Part shown: piece after piece, positions 26,009-34,465 of the stretch | Layout: each line of letters starts with the position of its first letter | Numbering within the stretch: the first letter of the stretch is position 1 | Source: Pseudomonadota bacterium | Lineage (GTDB): Bacteria > Pseudomonadota > Alphaproteobacteria > Rhizobiales > Xanthobacteraceae | Reading direction: 5' to 3' | NCBI GenBank assembly: GCA_018242205.1 | Contig: JAFECJ010000030.1 | Span: forward strand, 1-53,284 | DNA: 53,284 bases | The notes under the pieces: generated by a model | What the model saw: only the letters and a program-made list of their open reading frames with translations | Database searches by the model: none | Told to the model about the DNA's origin: nothing | Program-made: the position numbers and the translations under genes

Positions 26009-27391
26009 ATGCAGAGCGAAAAAGAAGCCGTTGCCCTCAGTTCGATCTTTGCATCGGCCGGGCTTACCGTGGCCAAGGCCGCAGTTGGCCTATCGACCGG
26101 GTCGCTAGCGATCCTCTCGGAAGCCGGCCACTCGCTGATCGACTGCGGCGCCGCGATCATGACCTATCTCGCGGTGCGCATTTCCGGCAAACCGGCGGAC
26201 GAAGAGCATCATTACGGCCATGGCAAGGTCGAGAGCGTTTCGGCGCTCGGCGAAACCGCCCTGCTCTTCCTGCTGTCCGGCATCGTGATTTGGGAGGCCG
26301 TCATGCGCCTCGTCAATCACGAGCCGCACAACGTCGTTGTGACGGTCTGGGCGTTCGGCGTCATCATCGTGTCGATCGTCGTCGACTTCTTCCGCGCGCG
26401 AGCCCTGAAACGAACCGCCGACGCCACGCAGAGCCAGGCGCTGGAAGCCGACGCCCTGCATTTCTCGTCCGATCTGTGGGCGTCGCTCGCGGTGCTAATC
26501 GGCTTGGTCGGCGTCTATTTCGGCTATGGCTGGGCCGACTCGGCCGCCGCCATTTTCGTCGCCGGACTGGTTTGCATCGCCGGCTGGCGGCTCGGCCGCC
26601 GCACCATCGAGACCCTGACCGACACCGCGCCGGCCGGCGCGACAGAGACCATCACGACGATCGTCGAAAAGGTTGCTGGCGTGGTCGCGGTCGAAAAGGT
26701 GCGCGCGCGCGTCGTCGGCGACAAGACCTTCATCGACGTCACCGTCGCGGTCAGCCGCGCTTTGCCGCTCGACCGCGTCGCCGAGATTAAGGCGTCGGTG
26801 GTCGCCGCGCTCATCGAGGGCATGCCGGGCGCCGATGCCCATGTCACCACCGATCCGGTCGCGATCGACGACGAGACCGTGGTCGATCGCATCATGGTCA
26901 TCGCGCGCAACCGCGCACTGGCCGTGCATCACGTCACCGTGCATGCCATCCAGGGCAAGCTCGCCGTCGCGCTCGATCTTGAAGTCGACGGCCGGCTGTC
27001 GCTCGGCGCGGCGCACGAGATCGCTGACGGTCTGGAAGACGCCATTGCCGCCGAACTCGGCGAAGGCGTCGAAGTCGAGACCCATATCGAGCCGCTTCAG
27101 GCCGTCGATGCCCATGGCCGCGAAGCGCCGCACGAACGTGTCGTCGCGGTCGCCGCCGCGCTCGGCGAGTTGGCGGCGCAGGACCTGGCCTTGCGCAACA
27201 TCCACGACGTACGCGTCCGCGAGACCGATTCCGGCGAGATCGTCAATTTCCATTGCCACGTCGATCCCGACCTGACGGTGCAGACCGTTCATGAGAAGGT
27301 CGATGCGCTGGAGCGCGCTCTCAAAGCGCACTCCTCGATGATCAAGCGCGTTATCGGTCATGCCGAGCCGTTGCGTGACGAGCAGGCCTGA
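26009..27391 (+). CDS. Cation diffusion facilitator (CDF) transporter with extended C-terminus
   Basis: A 460-residue protein. The first 190 residues are a CDF membrane domain with six hydrophobic segments and the metal-site pattern EAGHSLID in helix 2 and ADALHFSSD in helix 5. CDF proteins export Zn, Fe, Mn, Co or related divalent ions by proton exchange. The cytoplasmic part (about 205-455) is roughly three times the usual length and seems to hold three ZT-dimer-like alpha/beta units (starting near TETITTIVEKVAG, VVDRIMVIARNRA and RVVAVAAALGELA). The ATG at 26009 is chosen; no strong ribosome site is seen. Metal specificity is unknown. Confidence 0.88.
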   Translation: MQSEKEAVALSSIFASAGLTVAKAAVGLSTGSLAILSEAGHSLIDCGAAIMTYLAVRISGKPADEEHHYGHGKVESVSALGETALLFLLSGIVIWEAVMRLVNHEPHNVVVTVWAFGVIIVSIVVDFFRARALKRTADATQSQALEADALHFSSDLWASLAVLIGLVGVYFGYGWADSAAAIFVAGLVCIAGWRLGRRTIETLTDTAPAGATETITTIVEKVAGVVAVEKVRARVVGDKTFIDVTVAVSRALPLDRVAEIKASVVAALIEGMPGADAHVTTDPVAIDDETVVDRIMVIARNRALAVHHVTVHAIQGKLAVALDLEVDGRLSLGAAHEIADGLEDAIAAELGEGVEVETHIEPLQAVDAHGREAPHERVVAVAAALGELAAQDLALRNIHDVRVRETDSGEIVNFHCHVDPDLTVQTVHEKVDALERALKAHSSMIKRVIGHAEPLRDEQA

Positions 27392-27475
27392 CCGGCAAGG
27401 CCGCGCTTTGCCCAATGACAGGTTGCCGGGTGACCGCTAGAGTATCGCCGTGAATAACATGTCAGGGGAAACGCC

Positions 27476-28264
27476 ATGTCTGGTATCACGAGGGCCGCTG
27501 CCCTCGCCGCCGCGATCACACTTGCCGCCGTGCCGATGGCGCTCGCGCAAAGCTCGGCATCGCGGCTCGATTCGATCGTCAGCAAAGGCACTTTGCGCGT
27601 CGGCATGACCGGCGACTACCGGCCCTTCACTTTCCTCAACAAGGACACCTCGAAGTTCGAGGGCTTCGACGTCGATATGGTGGAATCGCTCGGCAAGGCG
27701 CTCGGGGTCAAGGTCGAGTTCGTGCATACGAGCTGGCCGACCTTGATGAAGGATTTCGAGGCCGACAAGTTCGACATCGCCACTGGTGGCGTATCGATCA
27801 CGCTTGACCGCCAGAAGAAGGGTTACTTCTCGACGCCGATCATGCGCGAGGGCAAGACGCCAATCGCGCGCTGCGGTGACGTGGCAAAGTACCAGACCAT
27901 TGCCGACATCGACAAACCGAACGTCCACGTCATCGTCAATCCGGGCGGTACCAATGAGCGCTTCGCCCGCGCTCACATCAAGAACGCGCAGATCGAGGTC
28001 TACAAGGACAATGTGACGATCTTCGACCAGATCGCCGCCGGCAAAGCGGATCTGATGATGACCGACTCCTCCGAAACGCGCTTCCAGCAGAAGCTGCACC
28101 CCGGCGTCTTATGCTCGATCCATCCAGACAAGCCCTTCGACTTCGCGGAAAAGGGCATCTGGATCCAGCGCGATGAGGCTTTGAAGGCGTTCGTCGATCA
28201 GTGGCTGCACATCAGCCGCGAGAACGGCAGCTATCAGGCGATCTACGCCAAATATTTCAACTGA
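27476..28264 (+). CDS. pheC: Periplasmic cyclohexadienyl (prephenate/arogenate) dehydratase
   Basis: A 262-residue exported protein that follows PheC of Pseudomonas aeruginosa closely. The signal peptide covers 1-25 (ALAQSS); the mature chain has RLDSIVSKGTLRVGMTGDYRPF, TSWPTLMKDF, NPGGTNERF (155-163) and MMTDSSETRF, where E200 corresponds to the catalytic glutamate region. PheC has the solute-binding-protein fold but decarboxylates and dehydrates prephenate or arogenate to phenylpyruvate or phenylalanine in the periplasm. A good AGGGGA site precedes the ATG. It stands alone between a CDF transporter and a convergent alcohol dehydrogenase gene. The alternative is a plain amino-acid binding protein, which the motifs make less likely. 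Confidence 0.85.
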   Translation: MSGITRAAALAAAITLAAVPMALAQSSASRLDSIVSKGTLRVGMTGDYRPFTFLNKDTSKFEGFDVDMVESLGKALGVKVEFVHTSWPTLMKDFEADKFDIATGGVSITLDRQKKGYFSTPIMREGKTPIARCGDVAKYQTIADIDKPNVHVIVNPGGTNERFARAHIKNAQIEVYKDNVTIFDQIAAGKADLMMTDSSETRFQQKLHPGVLCSIHPDKPFDFAEKGIWIQRDEALKAFVDQWLHISRENGSYQAIYAKYFN

Positions 28265-28285
28265 CCGCTTCGGCGTTCAATCGCA

Positions 28286-29293
28286 TTACGGAATGAGTAC
28301 GGCCGCCCCTTGCAGGCGGCCGTCGCGCAAATCGCTGAGCGCTTCGTTGGCCTGCGCCAGAGGATAACGCGTCACAGTGCAATGGACGCCGGCCTTCGGC
28401 GCGACGTCGAGGAATTCCCGGGCGTCGTTACGGGTGAGATTGGCGACCGACATCACCTGCCGCTCTTCCCAGAGCAACGCATAGGGAAAGCTCGGGATGT
28501 TAGACATGTGAATGCCGCCACAGACGACGCGGCCGCCCTTCTTCACCGCCTTCAGCGCCAGCGGCACGAGGCTTCCAACCGGTGCAAAGATGATCGCGGC
28601 GTCGAGCGGTTCCGGCGGCATTTCTTCCGAGGCATCGGCCCAGACGGCGCCAAGCGAGCGGGCGAAATCCTGCGCCGCGTCGTCGCCGGCGCGCGTAAAG
28701 GCGTGGACGCGGCAGCCTTGCCAGATCGCGACCTGCGCCAGGATGTGCGCGGCAGCGCCGAATCCGTAGAGGCCGAGTGCGAAGCCCTTCGCCGCCGCGC
28801 CGGCAATGGCCATGCGGTAGCTGCGCCAGCCGATCAGCCCGGCGCACAGCCAGGGCGCGATTTCGGCGTCGTCGCCGGCCTCGCCGAGCGGAAAGCAGTA
28901 GCGCGCGTCGGCGATGGTGTGGCTGGCGAAGCCGCCGTCGCGCGTGTAGCCGGTGAACTGCGGCGCATCGCACAGGTTTTCCCGGCCGGCCCGGCAATAG
29001 GAACAGACGCCGCAGGTCGCGCCGAGCCATGGCACACCGACGCGCTCGCCCAGCGTAAAGCCGGTGACGTTGGCGCCGATCGCAGCGACCCGGCCGACGA
29101 TCTCGTGTCCCGGCACGATCGGCAGCTTCGGATGCGACAGGTCGCCGTCGACGACATGCAGGTCGGTCCGGCAGACGCCACAGGCCTTTACCTCGATGAG
29201 GAGTTCACCTGCCCCAAGGGCCGGCAGGGCTCTTTCGTCCAGCCGCAGTGTCGTTCCCGGCCGGTCCAGCACCATGGCCCGCAGCATCGTCAT
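28286..29293 (-). CDS. Zinc-dependent alcohol dehydrogenase (MDR family)
   Basis: A 335-residue medium-chain dehydrogenase. The catalytic zinc site is CGVCRTDLHVVDG, and PIVPGHEIVGRV follows. The structural zinc cysteines are in CGVCSYCRAGRENLC, and the nucleotide-binding part is GLYGFGAAAH, a loose form of GxGxxG. It oxidises alcohols or reduces aldehydes with NAD(H). The ATG at 29293 is preferred because GAGGGCG precedes it; a second ATG lies two codons later. It is divergent from pepN, with only 43 bp between starts. A link to the URC three-carbon aldehyde step is possible but the genes are 12 kb apart. Confidence 0.9.
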   Translation of the reverse strand: MTMLRAMVLDRPGTTLRLDERALPALGAGELLIEVKACGVCRTDLHVVDGDLSHPKLPIVPGHEIVGRVAAIGANVTGFTLGERVGVPWLGATCGVCSYCRAGRENLCDAPQFTGYTRDGGFASHTIADARYCFPLGEAGDDAEIAPWLCAGLIGWRSYRMAIAGAAAKGFALGLYGFGAAAHILAQVAIWQGCRVHAFTRAGDDAAQDFARSLGAVWADASEEMPPEPLDAAIIFAPVGSLVPLALKAVKKGGRVVCGGIHMSNIPSFPYALLWEERQVMSVANLTRNDAREFLDVAPKAGVHCTVTRYPLAQANEALSDLRDGRLQGAAVLIP

Positions 29294-29336
29294 GATGCGC
29301 CCTCGCCTGCTTCCCATCCGTGCCGGAACATCCTAG

Positions 29337-31985
29337 ATGACTCCCATGCGCACCGACACAGCTCCGCTCATCCGCCTCTCCGACTACCGGCAACCGGACT
29401 GGCTGGTCGAGACCGTCCACCTCGACGTCACTTTGCACCCGACCGAAACCCGCGTGCGAGCGAGCCTGGCGCTCAAGCCCAATCCGGCCGTGCCGCCGGC
29501 GCCCTTGGTGCTCGACGGCGACGGCTTAACCTTGGTGTCTCTGCGCCGCGATGGCGTCACCTTGCCGGCCGACAGCTTCATTGCCACGCCGGACAAGTTG
29601 ACGATCCCGCAGCCGCCGAACCGGGCGTTCCGCCTCGACATTGAAACCGTGGTCGATCCGACCGCCAATACGCAATTGTCCGGACTGTATCGCTCGAGCG
29701 GCACCTGGTGCACCCAATGCGAGGCCGAGGGCTTCCGCCGCATCACTTATTTCCCGGATCGCCCGGACGTGATGGCGGTCTATTCAACGCGCATCGAGGC
29801 CGACAAGACCGAGGCGCCGGTGCTGCTCGCCAACGGCAATCTCATCGACGGCGGTGACTTGCCCGACAACCGGCACTTCGCCGTATGGCACGACCCGCAT
29901 AAGAAGCCATCATATCTGTTCGCTCTGGTCGGCGGCGACCTCGCCTCGATCGAGGACAAGTTCGTCACGATGACCGGCCGCGAGGTGACGCTGCGCATTT
30001 ATGTCGAGCACGGCAAACAGGATCGCGCCGGCTACGCTATGGACGCGCTCAAGCGCTCGATGCGTTGGGACGAGGAAGCCTTCGGCCGCGAATACGACCT
30101 CGACATCTTCATGATCGTCGCCGTGTCGGACTTCAACATGGGCGCGATGGAGAACAAGGGCCTCAACGTCTTCAACGACAAGTACGTACTGGCCTCGGCC
30201 GAGACCGCGACCGATGCCGACTTCGCCGGCATCGAAAGCGTTATTGCGCACGAATATTTCCATAACTGGACCGGCAATCGCATCACCTGCCGCGACTGGT
30301 TCCAGCTTTGCCTCAAGGAAGGCCTGACCGTGTTCCGCGATCAGGAATTCACCGGCGACATGCGCTCCCGCCCGGTCAAACGCATTGCCGATGTTCGCAC
30401 CTTGCGCGCCGCGCAGTTCGTCGAGGACTCGGGGCCGCTGGCGCATCCGGTGCGGCCAGCCGCCTATAAGGAGATCAACAACTTTTATACGGCGACGGTC
30501 TACGAAAAAGGCGCCGAGGTCGTGCGTATGATGCAGACCTTGATCGGCCGCGAGCAGTTCCGCGCCGGCATGGACATCTACTTCGCCCGCCACGACGGCG
30601 AAGCCGCCACCGTCGAACAGTTCATCCAGTGCTTCGCCGATGCCAGCGGCCGCGATATGACGCAGTTCATGCGCTGGTACGCGCAAGCCGGCACGCCGGA
30701 AGTCAGCGCCAAGACCCAGTTTGACGCGGAAAAAGGCGTCTACACCATCACGCTCAAGCAGTCGGTGCCGCCGACGCCGGGGCAGACCGCGAAGTCGCCA
30801 ATGGTCATTCCGCTGCGCATGGGCCTCCTCGACAAGAACGGGCGCGAACTGCCGATCGTGCCCGCTCAGGGCGGCGCCATCGAACGCGACGTGCTGGTGC
30901 TCGACAAGGCCGAACAGAGCCTCACCTTCGGCGGCATGAAAGATCGCCCGGTGCTGTCGATCAATCGCAGCTTCTCGGCGCCGATCAAGCTGGTCACCGA
31001 TCTGAGCAATGCGGATTTCGCTCTACTGGCGCGCCACGACAGCGATCCATTCAACCGCTGGCAGGCGCTGCAGACGACTGCGATCCGGCTCTTGATCGAC
31101 AACGTCTCGCGGCTGCGCGCCGGCGGCATGCCACGCGCCGACGACAGCCTGATCGCGGCACTCGGCGCCATCCTCAATGACGACAACCTCGAGCCTGCCT
31201 TCATCGCGCTGGCGCTGACGCCGCCCGGCGAAGGCGACATTGCTCGCGAGCTCGGCCACGACATCGACCCCGACAAAATCCACCTCGCACGCCAAGCGCT
31301 GCGCGAGGATATCGGCATCCGTCTCGGCGCCGATCTGGCGCTGACCTACGAACGCCTCGCCTCGGCCGAGCCTTATTCGCCGGATGCGGGGTCCGCCGGC
31401 CGGCGCGCGCTGCGCAATGTCGCGCTGGATCTGATGGCGGCGACCGGCGCGTCGCCGGCGATCACCCGCGCCGCCGATCAATATGCCGCCGCCGACAACA
31501 TGACGGACCGCATGGCGGCGCTGGCCACCTTGGCGCAGCATGAGGTGCCCGAGCGCGGCGAGGCGCTCGACGACTTCTACAAGCGCTATGCGGACAATGC
31601 CCTGGTCATCGACAAGTGGTTCTCGCTGCAGGCGGCAAGCTCGCACAAGTCGGCGCTCGACAAGGTGCGGACCCTCACCGCGCATCCTGCATTTTCGTTT
31701 GGCAATCCGAACCGCATGCGGGCGCTGATCGGCGCCTTCGCGCAGGGCAACCCGACCCAGTTCAACCGCGCCGACGGCGCCGGTTACATCTTTGTCGCCG
31801 ACGCCATCCTCGCCATCGATCCGAAGAATCCGCAGCTCGCGGCGCGGCTTGCCACCGCGTTCCGCACCTGGCGTACGCTGGAAAATGGACGCCGCGCGTT
31901 CGCCGAAACGCAATTACGACGCATCAAGGCGAGCCCGAACCTGTCGCGCGACCTCGCCGACATCGTCGAGCGCGCGCTCGGCTGA
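29337..31985 (+). CDS. pepN: Aminopeptidase N
   Basis: An 882-residue M1-family zinc metalloprotease of the bacterial PepN type. GAMEN (269-273) binds the peptide N-terminus; the zinc site is HEYFH (305-309) with the second glutamate in LKEGLTVFRDQEF (E328). The C-terminal half (about 440-882) is the helical domain usual for this group. It releases N-terminal amino acids from peptides in the cytoplasm; there is no signal peptide. The ATG at 29337 has GGAAC upstream; the ATG at 29346 is also possible. Confidence 0.95.
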   Translation: MTPMRTDTAPLIRLSDYRQPDWLVETVHLDVTLHPTETRVRASLALKPNPAVPPAPLVLDGDGLTLVSLRRDGVTLPADSFIATPDKLTIPQPPNRAFRLDIETVVDPTANTQLSGLYRSSGTWCTQCEAEGFRRITYFPDRPDVMAVYSTRIEADKTEAPVLLANGNLIDGGDLPDNRHFAVWHDPHKKPSYLFALVGGDLASIEDKFVTMTGREVTLRIYVEHGKQDRAGYAMDALKRSMRWDEEAFGREYDLDIFMIVAVSDFNMGAMENKGLNVFNDKYVLASAETATDADFAGIESVIAHEYFHNWTGNRITCRDWFQLCLKEGLTVFRDQEFTGDMRSRPVKRIADVRTLRAAQFVEDSGPLAHPVRPAAYKEINNFYTATVYEKGAEVVRMMQTLIGREQFRAGMDIYFARHDGEAATVEQFIQCFADASGRDMTQFMRWYAQAGTPEVSAKTQFDAEKGVYTITLKQSVPPTPGQTAKSPMVIPLRMGLLDKNGRELPIVPAQGGAIERDVLVLDKAEQSLTFGGMKDRPVLSINRSFSAPIKLVTDLSNADFALLARHDSDPFNRWQALQTTAIRLLIDNVSRLRAGGMPRADDSLIAALGAILNDDNLEPAFIALALTPPGEGDIARELGHDIDPDKIHLARQALREDIGIRLGADLALTYERLASAEPYSPDAGSAGRRALRNVALDLMAATGASPAITRAADQYAAADNMTDRMAALATLAQHEVPERGEALDDFYKRYADNALVIDKWFSLQAASSHKSALDKVRTLTAHPAFSFGNPNRMRALIGAFAQGNPTQFNRADGAGYIFVADAILAIDPKNPQLAARLATAFRTWRTLENGRRAFAETQLRRIKASPNLSRDLADIVERALG

Positions 31986-32167
31986 ACGACGCGTCCGGCA
32001 GGCCCTTGATCGGACTCACATTTCGGTGGGTAACGAATTTTAAATAATTGACTCTGACGGACTCTCGACAAAAGAGCCGCCATCGATTCCAATCGACATA
32101 CTGATTCGGTGCGGTGTGCGGCGTCCGAATTCGGGGTGATCGGGGAAATCGAAAACGGAGGCCTTCT

Positions 32168-34462
32168 ATGGCGCGCGCCCACGTGGCGAGTGCGTCCGCA
32201 TCGAGCGATTCCATCAAGGGCCTCGCGCAATCGATCGCCAAGCCGGCGTATCGGCGCCTCCTCACAGCGGAGCCCTTGTTGCGCCGAGCGGTACCGGTGC
32301 TCATCATCGCGTTTCTCGTGACGATCTGCGTCGGCGCCATCGTTCAGGTGCTCGACCAGCGCCGCCAGACCGTCGACATTTCCGCGCTTTCACTCAACGC
32401 CGCCGCCGACGTGGTCGCGTCGCGCCTGCAACGTCCGCTCAAGAACGCCCGCGACGCCGTCGAACGCCCGCAGCAGTTGCTCGCCACCGCCCTGCCCGGC
32501 TGGGCCGCCGGCAACGGCCGCAGCATTCTCCTCACCGACGCGCACGGCGCCGTAACCGCCGCAATTCCCGCCACAGAACGCACCATCGGCCGTCGCCTGA
32601 TCGACCTGATAGGTCCCGCGCAACCTTTGACCACCTTCGGCGCCGAAGCCGGTGTCCTCGAGATCACCACGCCGGCCGGCGATCGCGCCCTGGCGACGGT
32701 CCGTACGCTCAGCGCGCCCTTCGGACAGATTGCGGTCGTACAAACGCTCGATGCGGCGGTCCGCACCACGCGCTCGCTCACCACCCTCACCGTAACGCTG
32801 TCGGCAACCACCGGATTCGTCGTTCTGATCCTCGGTTTCGCCTTTCACTGGCAGGCCACGCGGGCGCGCGAGGCCGACATGATCTACGAGACGGTACGCT
32901 CGCGCATCGACACGGCGCTCAATCGCGGCCGCTGCGGCCTGTGGGACTGGGACCTGGCCCGCGGCCGCATATTCTGGTCGCAGTCGATGTTCGACATGCT
33001 CGGCCTCGAGGCCAAGGAAGAGCTCCTGTCGTTCGGCGACGTCAGCACGCTCGTCCATCCCGACGATGTGCAGCTCTACGATCTCGCCCGCGATCTCGCC
33101 GAAGCGCGGACCGCGACGATCGATCAGGCTTTCCGCATGCGCCACGCTGGCGGCCACTGGATTTGGCTGCGAGCCCGTTGCGAACTGGTGCGCCAGCCCG
33201 GCGACCAGGGCCTGCATCTGATCGGTATCGCGGTCGACGTCACGGAACAGAAGACTCTGGTCGAAAAAACCGCCGCCGCCGACCTGCGTCTGCGCGACGC
33301 CATCGAGACCATTCCCGAAGCCTTTGTCCTCTGGGACGCCGACAACCGGCTGGTGCTGTGCAATTCGAATTTCCAGGAACTCCACACCCTGCCCGATGAT
33401 GCGATCGTGGCCGGCGCGACCTATGAGTCCGTGGTCGCTCAGGGCCGCGAGCCGGTCGTACGCCGCACAGCAACCGGCAATGGCCCGACCCAGCCGGGCG
33501 CCCGCACCTTCGAAGCCCAGCTTGACGACGGCCGCTGGCTGCACATCAGCGAACGGCGGACCAAGGACGGCGGTTACGTCTCGGTCGGTACCGACATTAC
33601 CACCATCAAGGCCCACGAAGAGAAACTGGTCGACAGCGAGAAGCGCCTGATGGCGACCATTGCCGACCTGCGCGCCTCGCAGCAGCGCGCTGAGGAACTT
33701 GCCGGCAAATATGCCAGCGAGAAGACCCGAGCCGAGGAAGCCAATCAGGCGAAATCGAAATTCCTCGCCAATATGAGCCACGAACTGCGCACGCCACTCA
33801 ACGCGATCATCGGCTTTTCCGAGATCATGCAGTCCGGCATGTTCGGCCCGCTCGGCGCCGATAAATACGCGGAATACTGCAGCGACATCCACACCAGCGG
33901 CCAGTATCTGCTCGACGTCATCAACGACATCCTCGATATGTCGAAGATCGAGGCGGGCCGCATGCGGCTCGATTTCGAGGATCTAGCTGTCGACGGCCTG
34001 CTTGCGGAGTCGATCCGTGTCGTATCGTCGCGCGCCGACGAAAAGACACTAACGCTGACTTCCCGCATCGCAGCCGATCTGAAGCTTCGCGCCGACCGCC
34101 GCGCGCTCAAGCAGATCGCGCTCAACCTTCTGTCGAACGCCGTCAAGTTCACGCCTGCCGGCGGCCACGTCACCGTGCGCGGCCGGAGCACCGACCATTG
34201 TTTCGTGCTCAGCATCGCCGACAGCGGCATCGGCATCGCGCCGGATGCGCTGGCGCGACTTGGCCGGCCGTTCGAGCAGGTCGAAAGCCATATCAGCAAG
34301 ACGCATCAGGGCTCGGGTCTTGGTCTCGCCATCGCCAAGTCGCTCGCCGAACTGCATGGCGGCCGCATGCGCATCCGCTCGACGCCCGGCCGCGGCACCG
34401 TCGTTACGGTGCGTCTGCCGCTCCTGCCGCAGTGCTCGCTGCCGAAGGACGAAGCGGCGTGA
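32168..34462 (+). CDS. Membrane-bound PAS sensor histidine kinase (PleC/DivJ-like)
   Basis: A 764-residue kinase. Membrane segment 1 (about 41-61), a roughly 150-residue extracytoplasmic sensor part and membrane segment 2 (about 215-235) are followed by two PAS-like domains (about 250-380 and 395-500), a coiled-coil linker, HisKA with H538 in NMSHELRTPLNAIIGF, and HATPase (SNAVKFTPAGG, DSGIGI, GSGLGLAI). GGAGG lies six bases before the ATG. The HisKA core resembles the alphaproteobacterial PleC/DivJ/CckA group. No response regulator gene is adjacent on this strand, so the partner must be elsewhere. Confidence 0.9.
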   Translation: MARAHVASASASSDSIKGLAQSIAKPAYRRLLTAEPLLRRAVPVLIIAFLVTICVGAIVQVLDQRRQTVDISALSLNAAADVVASRLQRPLKNARDAVERPQQLLATALPGWAAGNGRSILLTDAHGAVTAAIPATERTIGRRLIDLIGPAQPLTTFGAEAGVLEITTPAGDRALATVRTLSAPFGQIAVVQTLDAAVRTTRSLTTLTVTLSATTGFVVLILGFAFHWQATRAREADMIYETVRSRIDTALNRGRCGLWDWDLARGRIFWSQSMFDMLGLEAKEELLSFGDVSTLVHPDDVQLYDLARDLAEARTATIDQAFRMRHAGGHWIWLRARCELVRQPGDQGLHLIGIAVDVTEQKTLVEKTAAADLRLRDAIETIPEAFVLWDADNRLVLCNSNFQELHTLPDDAIVAGATYESVVAQGREPVVRRTATGNGPTQPGARTFEAQLDDGRWLHISERRTKDGGYVSVGTDITTIKAHEEKLVDSEKRLMATIADLRASQQRAEELAGKYASEKTRAEEANQAKSKFLANMSHELRTPLNAIIGFSEIMQSGMFGPLGADKYAEYCSDIHTSGQYLLDVINDILDMSKIEAGRMRLDFEDLAVDGLLAESIRVVSSRADEKTLTLTSRIAADLKLRADRRALKQIALNLLSNAVKFTPAGGHVTVRGRSTDHCFVLSIADSGIGIAPDALARLGRPFEQVESHISKTHQGSGLGLAIAKSLAELHGGRMRIRSTPGRGTVVTVRLPLLPQCSLPKDEAA

Positions 34463-34465
34463 GCG

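Noticed and set aside
32390..33892. Minus-strand open frame of 500 codons
   Set aside because: It is antisense to the PAS sensor kinase; low-complexity Gly/Arg/Asp-rich sequence without motifs.
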